This document shows positions 18,086 through 27,100 of a stretch of DNA of 64,000 nt, piece after piece. The notes below the pieces were generated by a model. The model saw only the letters and a list, made by a program, of their open reading frames with translations, was not told the origin of the DNA and did no database searches. This DNA comes from Arthrobacter sp. B3I9 (lineage in GTDB: Bacteria; Actinomycetota; Actinomycetes; Actinomycetales; Micrococcaceae), in contig NZ_JAUSYO010000001.1 of NCBI RefSeq assembly GCF_030816935.1, positions 3,596,001 through 3,660,000 on the forward strand, read 5' to 3'. Positions within the stretch are counted from its first letter, which is position 1. The number at the start of each line of letters is the position of its first letter. Position numbers and translations under genes: made by a program.

Positions 18086-20710
18086 ATGCCTATTGACCAG
18101 CGTGCCTCCGATCTTGCGACTTTGACCCTCGATTCCACCGGCGATGGCTTCGTCCGCGTCCGCGGCGCACGGGAGAACAACCTGCGCAATGTGGACGTGG
18201 ACGTGCCCCGGGACGCGATCGTCGCGTTCACCGGGGTGTCCGGCTCCGGCAAGTCGTCCCTGGCCTTCGGCACCATCTACGCCGAGGCGCAGCGCCGCTA
18301 CTTCGAATCCGTAGCGCCCTACGCCCGCCGGCTCATCCAGCAGGGACACAATCCCAAGGTGGAGGCCATCACGGGGCTGCCTCCCGCCGTCGCTCTCCAA
18401 CAGCGCCGGGGTACCCCGAGCTCGCGTTCCACCGTCGGCACGCTCACCACCCTGTCCAACTCGCTGCGCATGCTCTACTCGCGCGCCGGCAGCTATCCGG
18501 ACGGCGCCGCCCCGCTGGACTCGGACGCATTCTCGCCCAACACCGCAGCGGGCGCCTGTCCGGAGTGCCACGGGCTCGGCATCGCGCACACGGTCTCCGA
18601 GGCGTCCCTGGTTCCGGACACCTCGCTCAGCATCCGCGACGGCGCCATCGCGGCGTGGCCCGGGGCCTGGCAGGGCAAGAACCTGCGCGACATCCTCACC
18701 CATCTGGGGTACGACGTCGACACACCCTGGCGGAAGCTGCCCAAGAAAGAGCGCGACTGGATCCTCTTCACCGAGGAACAGCCCGTGGTGGAAGTAACGC
18801 CGCAGCGCGACCGCGTCGCCAAGCCGTACAAGGGCCGGTTCTGGAGCGCCCGGAGCTACGTCCTCCACACCCTTGCCGACTCCAAAAGCAACACCATGCG
18901 CGAGCGTGTGCTGCGCTTCATGGAAACCGGTCCGTGCGCGCGGTGTGGCGGCAGCGGCCTTACCCCGGCAGCGCTCGCCGTGACGTTCGCCGGAAGGACG
19001 ATCGCCGAGCTCAACGCCGTCCCCATGAGCGAACTGGCGGAGATCATCCGCCCCACCACCGAACTGACGGCCGCGGGGACCGCCTCGCGCAAGCAGTCCT
19101 CCGGCGAGGGCAACGAGGTGGCCGTCGCCATCACCCGCGACCTGCTCCAACGCGTCACCGTCCTGCTGGACCTCGGCCTCGGCTACCTGGCGTTGGGCCG
19201 GTCCACCCCCACCCTCTCCCCCGGCGAAATGCAGCGGCTCCGGATCGCGACCCAGCTCCGCTCCGGACTTTTCGGCGTCATCTATGTGCTGGACGAGCCC
19301 TCCGCTGGCCTGCACCCGGCCGACGCCGAGCCCCTCCTCGCGGTCCTGGACCAGCTCAAGTCCTCCGGCAACTCCGTGTTCGTCGTGGAGCACAACATGG
19401 ACATCGTCCGGCGGGCCGACTGGCTCGTGGACGTGGGCCCCCGCGCCGGCGAGGGCGGCGGCGAAGTGCTCTACAGCGGACCTGTCGCCGGCCTGGCCGA
19501 CGTGGACGCGTCCGTGACCCGGCCGTTCCTGTTCCCGGATGGTGCCGACCGGGATGGCGCCGTGTCTTCAGGGTTCCGCCCGTTGGGCAGCAGCCCCCGG
19601 AAAGCCGCCGGCTGGCTTGAGCTGCGCGGTATCACCCGCCATAACCTGCGCGAGCTCGACGCCGAATTCCCTCTCGGTGTGCTGACGGCGGTCACCGGCG
19701 TGTCCGGCTCGGGAAAGTCCACGCTGGTCAGCCAGGTCCTTGCCGAAGTCGTCGGGGCGCGCCTTCATCCGGAGTCCGGCGTTACGCCCGACGCGGCAGG
19801 GGCGGCGGCAACGACGGTCGACGACGACGACGTGCTGGCCGACGACGACGCGGCGGCGCTCGAAGCCGGCGCAGCCGAGCTCGCCGAGCCTCTGGCGGTC
19901 GGTCCGGTATCCGGCCTGGACCAGCTGGACCGGCTTGTCCGGGTTGATCAGAAGCCGATCGGCCGAACGCCGCGGTCCAACCTCGCCACCTACACCGGCC
20001 TCTTCGAGGCAGTACGCAAGGAATTCGCGGCCACGGACGAGGCGAGGGCCCGAGGCTTCGGTGCCGGCCGCTTCTCCTTCAACGTTGCTGGCGGGCGCTG
20101 CGAAACCTGCCAGGGTGAAGGCTTCGTCGCCGTCGAACTGCTGTTCCTGCCCGGCAGTTACGGCCCCTGCCCGGAATGCCATGGCTCGCGCTTCAACCCG
20201 GAAACCCTCGAGGTGACCTACCGCGGCAAAAACGTGGCCGACGTGCTGGGCATGACGGTCAATGCTGCCGCGGACTTCCTCGAGGGCGTGCCCGCAGCCG
20301 CACGAAGCCTGCAGACCTTGCGCGAGGTGGGACTCGGTTACCTCCGTCTCGGCCAGCCGGCAACCGAACTCTCCGGCGGCGAAGCCCAACGCATCAAGCT
20401 CGCCACCGAACTGCAGCGTGCCCAGCGCGGCCACTCGCTCTACCTGCTGGACGAGCCCACCACGGGGCTGCACCCGGCCGACGTCCAGCTGCTGATGGCC
20501 CAGCTTCACCGCCTGGTGGATGCGGGCAACACCGTCATCGTGGTCGAGCACGAGATGGATGTGGTGGCTGCGGCGGACTGGGTGATCGATCTGGGACCTG
20601 CCGGTGGCGATGCCGGGGGTGAGATTGTCGCCGTCGGGACCCCTGCCGCCGTCGCCCGTTCCAAAACAAGCCGGACGGCGCCTTATCTGGCCGCGCTGCT
20701 GAGCAACTGA
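18086..20710 (+). CDS. UvrA-like ATPase lacking the UvrB-binding insert
   Basis: 874 aa from the ATG at 18086. It has two ABC halves with Walker A GVSGSGKSSLAFG (about 47) and GVSGSGKSTLV (about 540), and signature/Walker B LSPGEMQRLRIATQL and LSGGEAQRIKLATELQ with LDEPSAGLHP and LDEPTTGLHP. Zinc Cys pairs are in CPECHGLG, CARCGGSG, CETCQGEG and CPECHGSR. After STVGTLTTLSNSLRMLYSRA it passes straight to the zinc region, so the UvrB-binding domain of canonical UvrA is absent and an acidic insert occupies part of the second half. Such short class II UvrA proteins are linked to drug tolerance or accessory repair. Confidence 0.9.
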   Translation: MPIDQRASDLATLTLDSTGDGFVRVRGARENNLRNVDVDVPRDAIVAFTGVSGSGKSSLAFGTIYAEAQRRYFESVAPYARRLIQQGHNPKVEAITGLPPAVALQQRRGTPSSRSTVGTLTTLSNSLRMLYSRAGSYPDGAAPLDSDAFSPNTAAGACPECHGLGIAHTVSEASLVPDTSLSIRDGAIAAWPGAWQGKNLRDILTHLGYDVDTPWRKLPKKERDWILFTEEQPVVEVTPQRDRVAKPYKGRFWSARSYVLHTLADSKSNTMRERVLRFMETGPCARCGGSGLTPAALAVTFAGRTIAELNAVPMSELAEIIRPTTELTAAGTASRKQSSGEGNEVAVAITRDLLQRVTVLLDLGLGYLALGRSTPTLSPGEMQRLRIATQLRSGLFGVIYVLDEPSAGLHPADAEPLLAVLDQLKSSGNSVFVVEHNMDIVRRADWLVDVGPRAGEGGGEVLYSGPVAGLADVDASVTRPFLFPDGADRDGAVSSGFRPLGSSPRKAAGWLELRGITRHNLRELDAEFPLGVLTAVTGVSGSGKSTLVSQVLAEVVGARLHPESGVTPDAAGAAATTVDDDDVLADDDAAALEAGAAELAEPLAVGPVSGLDQLDRLVRVDQKPIGRTPRSNLATYTGLFEAVRKEFAATDEARARGFGAGRFSFNVAGGRCETCQGEGFVAVELLFLPGSYGPCPECHGSRFNPETLEVTYRGKNVADVLGMTVNAAADFLEGVPAAARSLQTLREVGLGYLRLGQPATELSGGEAQRIKLATELQRAQRGHSLYLLDEPTTGLHPADVQLLMAQLHRLVDAGNTVIVVEHEMDVVAAADWVIDLGPAGGDAGGEIVAVGTPAAVARSKTSRTAPYLAALLSN

Positions 20711-20720
20711 CAACGCGATG

Positions 20721-20749
20721 TTCATTGTCCGGCAGAACAGCCTTAATAT
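20721..20749 (+). promoter_or_regulatory. candidate promoter of the Rpf-like gene
   Basis: TTCATT at 20721-20726 and TAATAT at 20744-20749 with a 17-bp spacer. This would give a leader of about 195 bases before the ATG at 20951. The leader holds a 9-bp inverted repeat (TACTGCCCG at 20837-20845 and its complement at 20884-20892). The assignment is by eye only. Confidence 0.35.
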
Positions 20750-20950
20750 CACGACTTGATAACGGCGGCGTCCTGCCTTAGCCTTAGGTCCATGCCCGAT
20801 CTCGGGTATTAAGTGCCCGGTGCCGCCACCACCAGATACTGCCCGACCGGCGGACACCGTAATGACCTCTATTTGTCACGGGGCGGGCAGTAGCGCGACA
20901 ACGTCCGGGGACGGACCGAGCGCCGGTGGCCCTCAGGAGCAGCTGTCACC

Positions 20951-21628
20951 ATGAAAAAATCCACGTACAGCACTGCAGCGCGCCGCGGCATCACTTTCGC
21001 GGCGGTCTCGCTCGCCGGTGTTGCGCTCTCCGCCGCATCGGCCAACGCGGCAGTCCCCGGTTCCACCGCTACTGACGTCTGGGATTCCCTGGCCCAGTGC
21101 GAAAGCAGTGGCAACTGGGCCATCAACACCGGAAACGGCTACGCGGGCGGGCTGCAGTTCAGCCCCAGCACCTGGGCGGCTTATGGCGGTACGGGATCCG
21201 CAGCCAACGCCAGCCGCGAGCAGCAGATCGCCGTCGCCCAGAGGGTCCAGGCGAGCCAGGGCTGGGGGGCGTGGCCCTCCTGCTCTGCAAAGCTCGGCTT
21301 GTCCGGAAGCCCTGCCGCGCAGGCAGCTCCCGCAGCACGGACGCCGGCCCAGGTTCCGGCGGCCAAGGCCCCCGCAGCCAAGGCCCCTGCGGCTCAGGCA
21401 ACTGCCCCTCAGGCGGCCCCCAAGGCCGCCGCCCCGGCAGCCCGCCACGCTGCGGCCGTCCCCCTGAGCGGCGAGACGTACACCGTCCAGAGCGGCGACA
21501 CCCTGAGCAAGGTTGCCTCCAAGCTCAACATCGCCGGAGGGTGGCAGCAGCTGGCCGACGCCAACACCGCCACCATCAGCAACCCGGACCTGGTGTTCCC
21601 GGGCCAGGTTCTGAACCTTCCCGCGTAG
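20951..21628 (+). CDS. secreted Rpf-like transglycosylase with LysM
   Basis: 225 aa. Signal peptide at residues ~1-35, ending ASANAAVPG. The transglycosylase/Rpf core is at ~38-115 (WDSLAQCESSGNWAINTGNG, then GGLQFSPSTWAAYGG), with catalytic Glu in CESSGNW. An Ala/Pro linker spans ~116-170 and one C-terminal LysM ~172-224 (YTVQSGDTLSKVASKLNI). Function by family: a resuscitation-promoting muralytic enzyme that cleaves peptidoglycan and binds it through LysM. The 240-base upstream gap and long leader suggest post-transcriptional control. Confidence 0.92.
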   Translation: MKKSTYSTAARRGITFAAVSLAGVALSAASANAAVPGSTATDVWDSLAQCESSGNWAINTGNGYAGGLQFSPSTWAAYGGTGSAANASREQQIAVAQRVQASQGWGAWPSCSAKLGLSGSPAAQAAPAARTPAQVPAAKAPAAKAPAAQATAPQAAPKAAAPAARHAAAVPLSGETYTVQSGDTLSKVASKLNIAGGWQQLADANTATISNPDLVFPGQVLNLPA

Positions 21629-21653
21629 CCCGTCCGGCTAGAGGCGCTCCTTA

Positions 21654-21705
21654 AACCACGACGCCGGAGCAGTCCCCCAAAGGGGAGAGCTCCGGCGTCG
21701 TGGTT
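21654..21705. terminator. 17-bp stem hairpin, bidirectional terminator candidate
   Basis: The arms AACCACGACGCCGGAGC at 21654-21670 and its exact complement at 21689-21705 enclose an 18-base loop that itself holds a TCCCC/GGGGA mini-hairpin. It is 25 bases past the Rpf-like stop and just before the 3' end of the convergent membrane-protein gene. Confidence 0.7.
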
Positions 21706-21750
21706 GACGACTTCGGGCGTCTGAAAACTTCCGGCGTCGTGAGGACGAGA

Positions 21751-22323
21751 TCAGGCGGCGCGCGGTATCTCGCGGATGATCCGGACCTTCCAGGCGGCGT
21801 CGTCGCTGGTGTCGAGGAGGGCAACAGTGCCCATGGCGAGGTGGAGGGCCACCCGCTTGGCGGCAAGAAGCTCAAGGTAGAGGTTCTCATTCATGCGCCC
21901 CGGCGCATCAATGACGTACTTCACGGCGTCACGGACCTTGCGGTAGTTCGCACTCTGCTCCCGGTGCAAGTGCAGTTCAAGCATCCGGCGCTGCTTGATG
22001 CGCGGCTCGTGGCGGTTCAGCCAGGACACAGCAGCATGCACCGCAACCACCAATGCCAACGAGATGACGTAGATTTCCCAGCCGCTGGAGAGCAGGAAGA
22101 GTGGCAGGTTGGCGATCGCCACCACCGCGATGAACAGACGGAGCGCAAGCAGCCGGCGCATCGTGAGGGCCACCGAAGCCATGGCTGCCCGGAGCCGGTG
22201 CTGCTCCTTGCGTGCGGCTTCCGGATCGATCGTGAATTCCTCCAGCACCAGGATGCCGTTCGCTTCGGGGCTGAGCATTTGTCCGTACTTGGGCGCGAAC
22301 GGCGCCGAAACTGCAGTGTTCAT
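21751..22323 (-). CDS. membrane protein of unknown function
   Basis: 190 aa from the ATG at 22323 (GGAAG upstream). The N-terminal ~60 residues are soluble (FAPKYGQMLSPEANGILVLE), two membrane helices lie at about 70-90 and 95-115, and a basic helical cytoplasmic tail carries HRE and RKVRDAVKYVIDAPGRMNEN. No family was recognised; the pattern is a helical two-TM protein conserved in style with Arthrobacter proteins. It is convergent with the Rpf-like gene and divergent from the next gene. Confidence 0.65.
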   Translation of the reverse strand: MNTAVSAPFAPKYGQMLSPEANGILVLEEFTIDPEAARKEQHRLRAAMASVALTMRRLLALRLFIAVVAIANLPLFLLSSGWEIYVISLALVVAVHAAVSWLNRHEPRIKQRRMLELHLHREQSANYRKVRDAVKYVIDAPGRMNENLYLELLAAKRVALHLAMGTVALLDTSDDAAWKVRIIREIPRAA

Positions 22324-22467
22324 GGCGTGTCTTCCGGGGCGGCGGGGCTTGTCCATGTTATTTTATCCGCTCTCGGACGCCCCTGTCTGCCCGGTTCCGA
22401 AATGTGAACAGAGTCACCAGCAAAGCCTGCAATTGGCGCAATCGCTCCGGGGCCCCAAACTGGAGAG

Positions 22468-23367
22468 ATGCAGACTTTTCTCCCCTTCCCGGATTTCCAG
22501 CAGAGCGCGGCGGTTTTGGACCGCGCGCGTCTCGGCAAGCAGCGCGTTGAAGCCCTGCAAGTCCTGCGTGCGCTGGTGATTCCGCAGTATGGCTGGCAGT
22601 CGCACCCGGCTGTCCGGATGTGGATGGGACATGTGCCCGCGCTGACCCTCTACGGCCTGGCGATGGTGGACGAGTGGACGGCCCGGGGCGGCGAGGACAC
22701 TACGCGGGACAAGATCATGGAGTTCGCGCCCCAGGCAGCCCATCCGGACTATGCCGCCAAAATTCCGATGCCACACTGGCTCGGTGACCCTGATTTCCAC
22801 TTGAGCCACCGCTCCAAGCTGGTCACGAAGGACCCGCACTTCTACTCCGCTTTGTTCCCGGATACAGAAGCGGACCTGGACTACGTCTGGCCGGAGCCCC
22901 GGCTGGAGCTGCTGCCCGAAGAACCCGCCGGGGATCGTATGTGGGTTCTGCGGCTTCCACTCGGAGACACCGATCCTGAGCAGCTGAAAACCATCAGCCT
23001 GCCTCCGGTGGGGGGCACCAAGGCGGCGGCCGCGGACGATGAATACCAGTTCGTCTATGCCGATTCAGGCTCGCGGCGCCCGGCCAAGCAGCGGAAGCTG
23101 CCGCCGAAGCAACTCGTCAAGAAGCCCAGCCGGAAACGCCTGCACCAGGAAGAGGCGTTCACCACCCTTCCCGGCAACTCCCTGGTGGCCATCCCGGTCG
23201 ACGGCGGACGCTCCTTTGCCGTGGGCAAGGTCCTGGGCCGCCCGATCACCGTGGACGGCCAGTTCGCCCGCACCTTCCACGTGGACGAGATTGTGGACCG
23301 CTCGGCCTTTGATTACCCGGCGCTGCTGCAGGACCCGCGGACCTTCTTCCCGGTTCCCGCACCGTAA
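22468..23367 (+). CDS. MSMEG_6728 family protein
   Basis: 299 aa. The N-terminal ~140 residues (MQTFLPFPDFQQSAAVLDRA, RLGKQRVEALQVLRAL, then HPAVRMWMGH) match the family named after M. smegmatis MSMEG_6728, which is distantly related to pyrimidine-dimer DNA glycosylase/endonuclease V-like proteins. The conserved Arg-Leu-Gly-Lys-Gln and HxxxRMW motifs are present. The C-terminal half, with a basic linker (residues ~205-225) and a small beta domain, is less typical. The biochemical role is not established. Confidence 0.8.
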   Translation: MQTFLPFPDFQQSAAVLDRARLGKQRVEALQVLRALVIPQYGWQSHPAVRMWMGHVPALTLYGLAMVDEWTARGGEDTTRDKIMEFAPQAAHPDYAAKIPMPHWLGDPDFHLSHRSKLVTKDPHFYSALFPDTEADLDYVWPEPRLELLPEEPAGDRMWVLRLPLGDTDPEQLKTISLPPVGGTKAAAADDEYQFVYADSGSRRPAKQRKLPPKQLVKKPSRKRLHQEEAFTTLPGNSLVAIPVDGGRSFAVGKVLGRPITVDGQFARTFHVDEIVDRSAFDYPALLQDPRTFFPVPAP

Positions 23368-23446
23368 CGGGGAGGCCTGGGGCGGGGGCTCCCACGGGGG
23401 CGGGCGAGGTTCAGGGCCGAGCTAATGCCCGCGAGGTCGCCGACGC

Positions 23447-23902
23447 TCAACAGGTGACGGATTGCTCCAAGGGCGTGCCGGTCCAGGAGCCTACCCGTGC
23501 CACCAGGCTGAACGTGTATGTACCCGCACTGCCGGAGACAGACATCTGGATGGTGGCCCCGGCCGCGACCGGCATCGTCGCAACTCCGCCCGGACCCTTC
23601 AGTGTCGCCGTATACCCCGTCGCGCGGGCAACTTTCGCGAATTCCGTGAATTTGATTGTCGCGCCCATCGTCTGGCCGTTCGTCGTGCACTGCAATGTCC
23701 CGTTGATGGATGCCGGGGCGGGAATCTTGTAGGTTCCGGCGCTGACTGTCGCGGTGGTGCGGGATGTGAAGGCGGCGTTGGCCAGGCTAGGAACGCCCAG
23801 CATCAGGGCCACGGCGACGAGAACAGCCAACGGTCCCCGCAGCCGCATCACAAGAGCGGAGGGGGCCTTGGGGGCTGCCGGAGTGGCCTTGGCGAGGTTC
23901 AC
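23447..23902 (-). CDS. alternate-signal exported small protein
   Basis: 151 aa. The N-terminal signal has a basic start, the hydrophobic core GPLAVLVAVALMLGVPSLANA and then AFTSRTTATVSAGT, the pattern of proteins processed by SipW-type peptidases (TasA/camelysin-like or alternate-signal exported). The mature part is Thr/Ala/Gly-rich beta sequence with Cys in TLQCTTNGQ and a terminal SVTC, a likely disulfide. The signal peptidase gene lies 2.4 kb away on the same strand, with the two-component genes between. Confidence 0.7.
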   Translation of the reverse strand: MNLAKATPAAPKAPSALVMRLRGPLAVLVAVALMLGVPSLANAAFTSRTTATVSAGTYKIPAPASINGTLQCTTNGQTMGATIKFTEFAKVARATGYTATLKGPGGVATMPVAAGATIQMSVSGSAGTYTFSLVARVGSWTGTPLEQSVTC

Positions 23903-24101
23903 TGGCGCGCTTTCTTTCGCAGCGGTTGATCTTCGTGCTTTTACTCTGGCATCTCCGCTTCAGGACAAAGCTAGGGAAAGCCTCAACGTTCACTCAAGAA
24001 AGCGTGTTAGCCTGTAGCCACTGTGACGCGTGAGGTTGGTGGGACAGGGGCACGTGGGGTGCCTGTGGCGCTAGGTCTCGTTCGTCTTTGAAGCTGGGGT
24101 T

Positions 24102-25046
24102 ATGGTTGGTTCGCTGGGGCGGCTCCGCGCCGTCGTCGTCGATGACGATGCAGACATTCGTCTGCTGGTTCGCAAGACGCTCGAGATGCAAGGGTTCGAA
24201 GTTTTCGAGGCTGACTCCGGCGCCGAAGCGCTTCTGAGCATCCAAAACAACCTCCCCGACGTGGTGACCTTGGACCTCAACCTTCCTGATTTGGACGGCG
24301 TGGAAGTATGCCGCCGCTTGCGCAAATTCTCCGACGCCTACGTCCTCATGATCACGGCCAGGTCAGATGAAATCGATGAATTGATGGGCCTGGAAACCGG
24401 CGCCGATGATTTCATCAGCAAGCCGTTCAGCCCCCGCGGCGTCCAGGCTCGCGTGACAGCAGTATTGCGCCGCCACCGTCCCACGCCGCAACGCCCTACG
24501 CCTCTTCGCCGCGCAACGGATTTCATGCCCCGTGCCGCCGCCAACGTGGCTGGCGACACGGCAACGCCGCTCCGCCGGTCCACCGATGTCCCGCGCCACA
24601 CCGACTCCTCCTCTGAGGCCCCCGCGCTGCCTCGGCGCCGAGCGGACGATGTCGCCTCCACGACGCCGGGGAACTCCCCGGCCGAACCCGGCTTAGTTGC
24701 TGGATTCGGCCGCCGGCAAAGCGATGCCACCGGCGTAGTTCGGCACGGTCCCCTGGTGGTCGAAGCCGAGGGCCGTTCCGCCTCCTTGGACGGCGTCGAA
24801 CTGGTCCTGACACGCACCGAGTTTGACCTTCTCGAGGCACTCGTCGGCGCGCCACGGCGGGTGTGGACCCGCAAGGCTCTCCTGACCAAGGTATGGGGCA
24901 CGGAATGGCCGATGGACGAGCATCTCGTGGAGGTCCACATCGGCAACCTGCGCAGGAAACTCGGTGACAAGGGCCGCGAACCGCGGTTTATCCGCACAGT
25001 ACGCGGCGTCGGATACCGGATGGCCCCCGCGGAAGTGGTGGTGTAA
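24102..25046 (+). CDS. OmpR-type response regulator with long linker
   Basis: 314 aa. The receiver domain (~8-122) has acidic pair VVDDDADI, phospho-acceptor Asp in VVTLDLNLPDLDG, Thr in MITARSD and Lys in ISKPFSP. The winged-helix DNA-binding domain is at ~225-310 (LTRTEFDLLEALVGAPRRVW, then VEVHIGNLRRKLGDKG, RTVRGVGYRM). Between them is an unusual ~95-residue linker rich in Arg, Pro, Ser and Thr with repeated LRRxTD-like blocks. The stop is TAA at 25044-25046, and the kinase frame continues directly in the same phase. Confidence 0.93.
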   Translation: MVGSLGRLRAVVVDDDADIRLLVRKTLEMQGFEVFEADSGAEALLSIQNNLPDVVTLDLNLPDLDGVEVCRRLRKFSDAYVLMITARSDEIDELMGLETGADDFISKPFSPRGVQARVTAVLRRHRPTPQRPTPLRRATDFMPRAAANVAGDTATPLRRSTDVPRHTDSSSEAPALPRRRADDVASTTPGNSPAEPGLVAGFGRRQSDATGVVRHGPLVVEAEGRSASLDGVELVLTRTEFDLLEALVGAPRRVWTRKALLTKVWGTEWPMDEHLVEVHIGNLRRKLGDKGREPRFIRTVRGVGYRMAPAEVVV

Positions 25047-25193
25047 CTGTCTGCGTCGCCGCATTCCGCGGCAAAGGCTGAGGACCGTAAGGAGCGACGG
25101 TCAGTACTGGCGGAGTACGGACTGCCGGGCCTGGAAGCGCCAGACCCGGGAACGGATGCACAGGTCCCGGATGCGGTAGGGCAGCTCCGCAAA

Positions 25194-26291
25194 TTGCTGA
25201 TCCTTGCCACCACCATGACCGGCGTTCCCTACGGGGCCATCAACATCATCACGCCCGACGAGCAGCACCACATCGCCACGGTAGGGATTGACCCGGGCGT
25301 TTGCTCCCGTGAGCTGTCCATGTGCGACCGGGTTTTTCTCAGCGGCGAAACCACAGTGGTGCCGGACGCATCGCAGGATCCCCTTTTCCATGACCATCCG
25401 TTGGTGACCGGGCAGCTGGCCTCCGTCCGGTTCTACGCATCAGTTCCTCTCAGCACTGCCGACGGCTTCGTGCTCGGGTCGCTGTGTGTCTCTTCGGCGT
25501 CACCCGGCCAGCTATCGCCGGAGAAGAAGACCGCGCTGGAAATCATTGCGTCGCAGGCCGTGGAGGTACTTGAGCTCCAACGTCACGCCCGCATGCTGGC
25601 CCGCAGCCTGGCGGAAGCACGGAAGAGCAACGAGCTGCTCGAATCCTTCGCCGGGCGCATCAGCCATGATTTGCGCAACCCGCTGACGAGCATCATCGGG
25701 TTCACTGAACTTGGCGAGCTGCACAGCGGTCCGAACGCCGCGGAGTACGGCGTGATCGGCAGGACCTCGCGCCGAATGCTGGCCATGCTGGACGACATCT
25801 TGTCCTTTTCACGCATCGGCGGGGCGCTCCGCCTCCAGCCAGTGTCACTCGCTGCTTTGGTCCGGGAGGTGGAGGAGGATCTGGCCGCGTCGCTGCAGGA
25901 GACAGGGGCGGAAGTTGAAGTGTCAGACTTTGTCCTGCAAGCCGATCCCGACCAACTGCGCGAGCTCCTGCAAAACCTCATCCATAACGCTGTGGCCTAC
26001 CGTCGCCCGGACGTCCCACCGAGAATTCTGGTCACCGCCGAGGCCGTCGGCGAGGACGTTGAAGTGCAGGTGACGGACAACGGCAAGGGCATCCCGGTGG
26101 AGGAACAGTCCCGCGTCACAGAGCCCCTGGTGCGCTTACACCGCGACAGCGACCCTCCCGGTTCCGGGTTGGGGCTGGCGACATGCGTCCGGATCGCCGA
26201 CGCCCACGGCGGCCACTTGAAGGTCAGAACCAGCCCCGACGGCGGAACCACCGTGTCCCTCAGGTTGCCTTCTCTGGCTGCCACCGACTGA
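25194..26291 (+). CDS. GAF-domain sensor histidine kinase
   Basis: The TTG at 25194 gives 365 aa, but family-like sequence (VLAEYGLPGLEAPDPG) extends upstream to 25047 with no ATG, GTG or TTG. The true start may therefore be a CTG (25107, behind AAGGAG, or 25047), or translation may be linked to the preceding regulator. The GAF domain is at ~1-130 with no membrane helix, so it is a cytosolic sensor. The HisKA phospho-His is in RISHDLRNPLTSIIGF. The ATPase boxes are NLIHNAVAYR, DNGKGI and GSGLGL. It pairs with the adjoining response regulator. Confidence 0.88.
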   Translation: MLILATTMTGVPYGAINIITPDEQHHIATVGIDPGVCSRELSMCDRVFLSGETTVVPDASQDPLFHDHPLVTGQLASVRFYASVPLSTADGFVLGSLCVSSASPGQLSPEKKTALEIIASQAVEVLELQRHARMLARSLAEARKSNELLESFAGRISHDLRNPLTSIIGFTELGELHSGPNAAEYGVIGRTSRRMLAMLDDILSFSRIGGALRLQPVSLAALVREVEEDLAASLQETGAEVEVSDFVLQADPDQLRELLQNLIHNAVAYRRPDVPPRILVTAEAVGEDVEVQVTDNGKGIPVEEQSRVTEPLVRLHRDSDPPGSGLGLATCVRIADAHGGHLKVRTSPDGGTTVSLRLPSLAATD

Positions 26292-26320
26292 CGGTCGGCG
26301 GAAGGGGGCGCCAAGCCCCC

Positions 26321-27100
26321 TCAATCCGAATCGGTGCCTGTGTTTTTTGTGGTTGCAGAACTGCCGGCTTTTGCGGGCGCCGAACTGCCGGCGTCGGCGG
26401 GCTTCCCCCAGATGGATGTCAGAAGTACGACGACGAGCAGTGCTGATCCGCCGTACATAATGAGCGGTTGCACCAACGGCTGACGCAAGGCCCTGATGAC
26501 GTCGCCAAGGTGGGGAACGACGCCGGCCTGGGTGTACACATAATCCTCGCCCAGCACTGCAGCCCACGGATCCGGCGTAGGGTTCGCGTCACCTTTCGTG
26601 GTCACCGTTGTCACGCCAGCATCGCTGCGTTGGATGCTCGTGATGCGGTGGGTTTCGACCCGGCGATCATCAATCGGAATGCTGTAGGTAATGACATCGC
26701 CAACTTCTAGCTCCGACACGGGCGTCTTCACGCTGACCACGACGTCGCCCGGGTTGATTCCCGGCGACATGCTTCCGGTGAGCATCGTGGAGGTCTGGTA
26801 GTTCAGGACACGTGGCCCAATGGCGAGGAAGAAGAACAGCAGGGCGGCCAAAACCAGGAAACCTGTGAAAGCCGTACGCCCGGCCGCGACTCCAAACTTC
26901 GACGCCGAGCGCCATCTGGAGTTCGAGGCGACCCTCGGGTCCACGCCGGCTGCTTGACGTGACCGTGGGCCCCGGTTGGGGGCGGGCCGGGGCTGAGCCG
27001 GCCGGGGCGGAGCTGCCACGAATGGCAGGTCCCGGGGCGCGTCGCTGACCGAGCCGAGCCCGAGGGAATCCCTGGGACTCGGATTGATGACGGTAGTCAC
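26321..27100 (-). CDS. SipW-type signal peptidase I
   Basis: 259 aa. A ~75-residue Pro/Arg-rich cytoplasmic N-terminus precedes a membrane helix (FTGFLVLAALLFFFLAIGPR) and the catalytic Ser in MLTGSMSPGINPGD. The general base is His rather than Lys (RRVETHRITSIQ), the mark of the ER/SipW branch. A second helix is near 215-235 (PLIMYGGSALLVVVLLTSIW). It probably processes the two alternate-signal exported proteins nearby. It lies downstream of the TasA-like gene on the same strand, 116 bases apart. Confidence 0.92.
   Translation of the reverse strand: MTTVINPSPRDSLGLGSVSDAPRDLPFVAAPPRPAQPRPAPNRGPRSRQAAGVDPRVASNSRWRSASKFGVAAGRTAFTGFLVLAALLFFFLAIGPRVLNYQTSTMLTGSMSPGINPGDVVVSVKTPVSELEVGDVITYSIPIDDRRVETHRITSIQRSDAGVTTVTTKGDANPTPDPWAAVLGEDYVYTQAGVVPHLGDVIRALRQPLVQPLIMYGGSALLVVVLLTSIWGKPADAGSSAPAKAGSSATTKNTGTDSD

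Noticed and set aside
18038..19393. Extension of the deaminase frame upstream to make an 815-aa protein
   Set aside because: The extra part is antisense to the clear UvrA-like gene and reads as low-complexity Gly/Ala/Arg sequence.
20760..20950. c-di-AMP (ydaO) riboswitch before the Rpf-like gene
   Set aside because: The conserved ydaO segments (GGGGUGAAU-like and GUCAGCUAACC-like) are not present.
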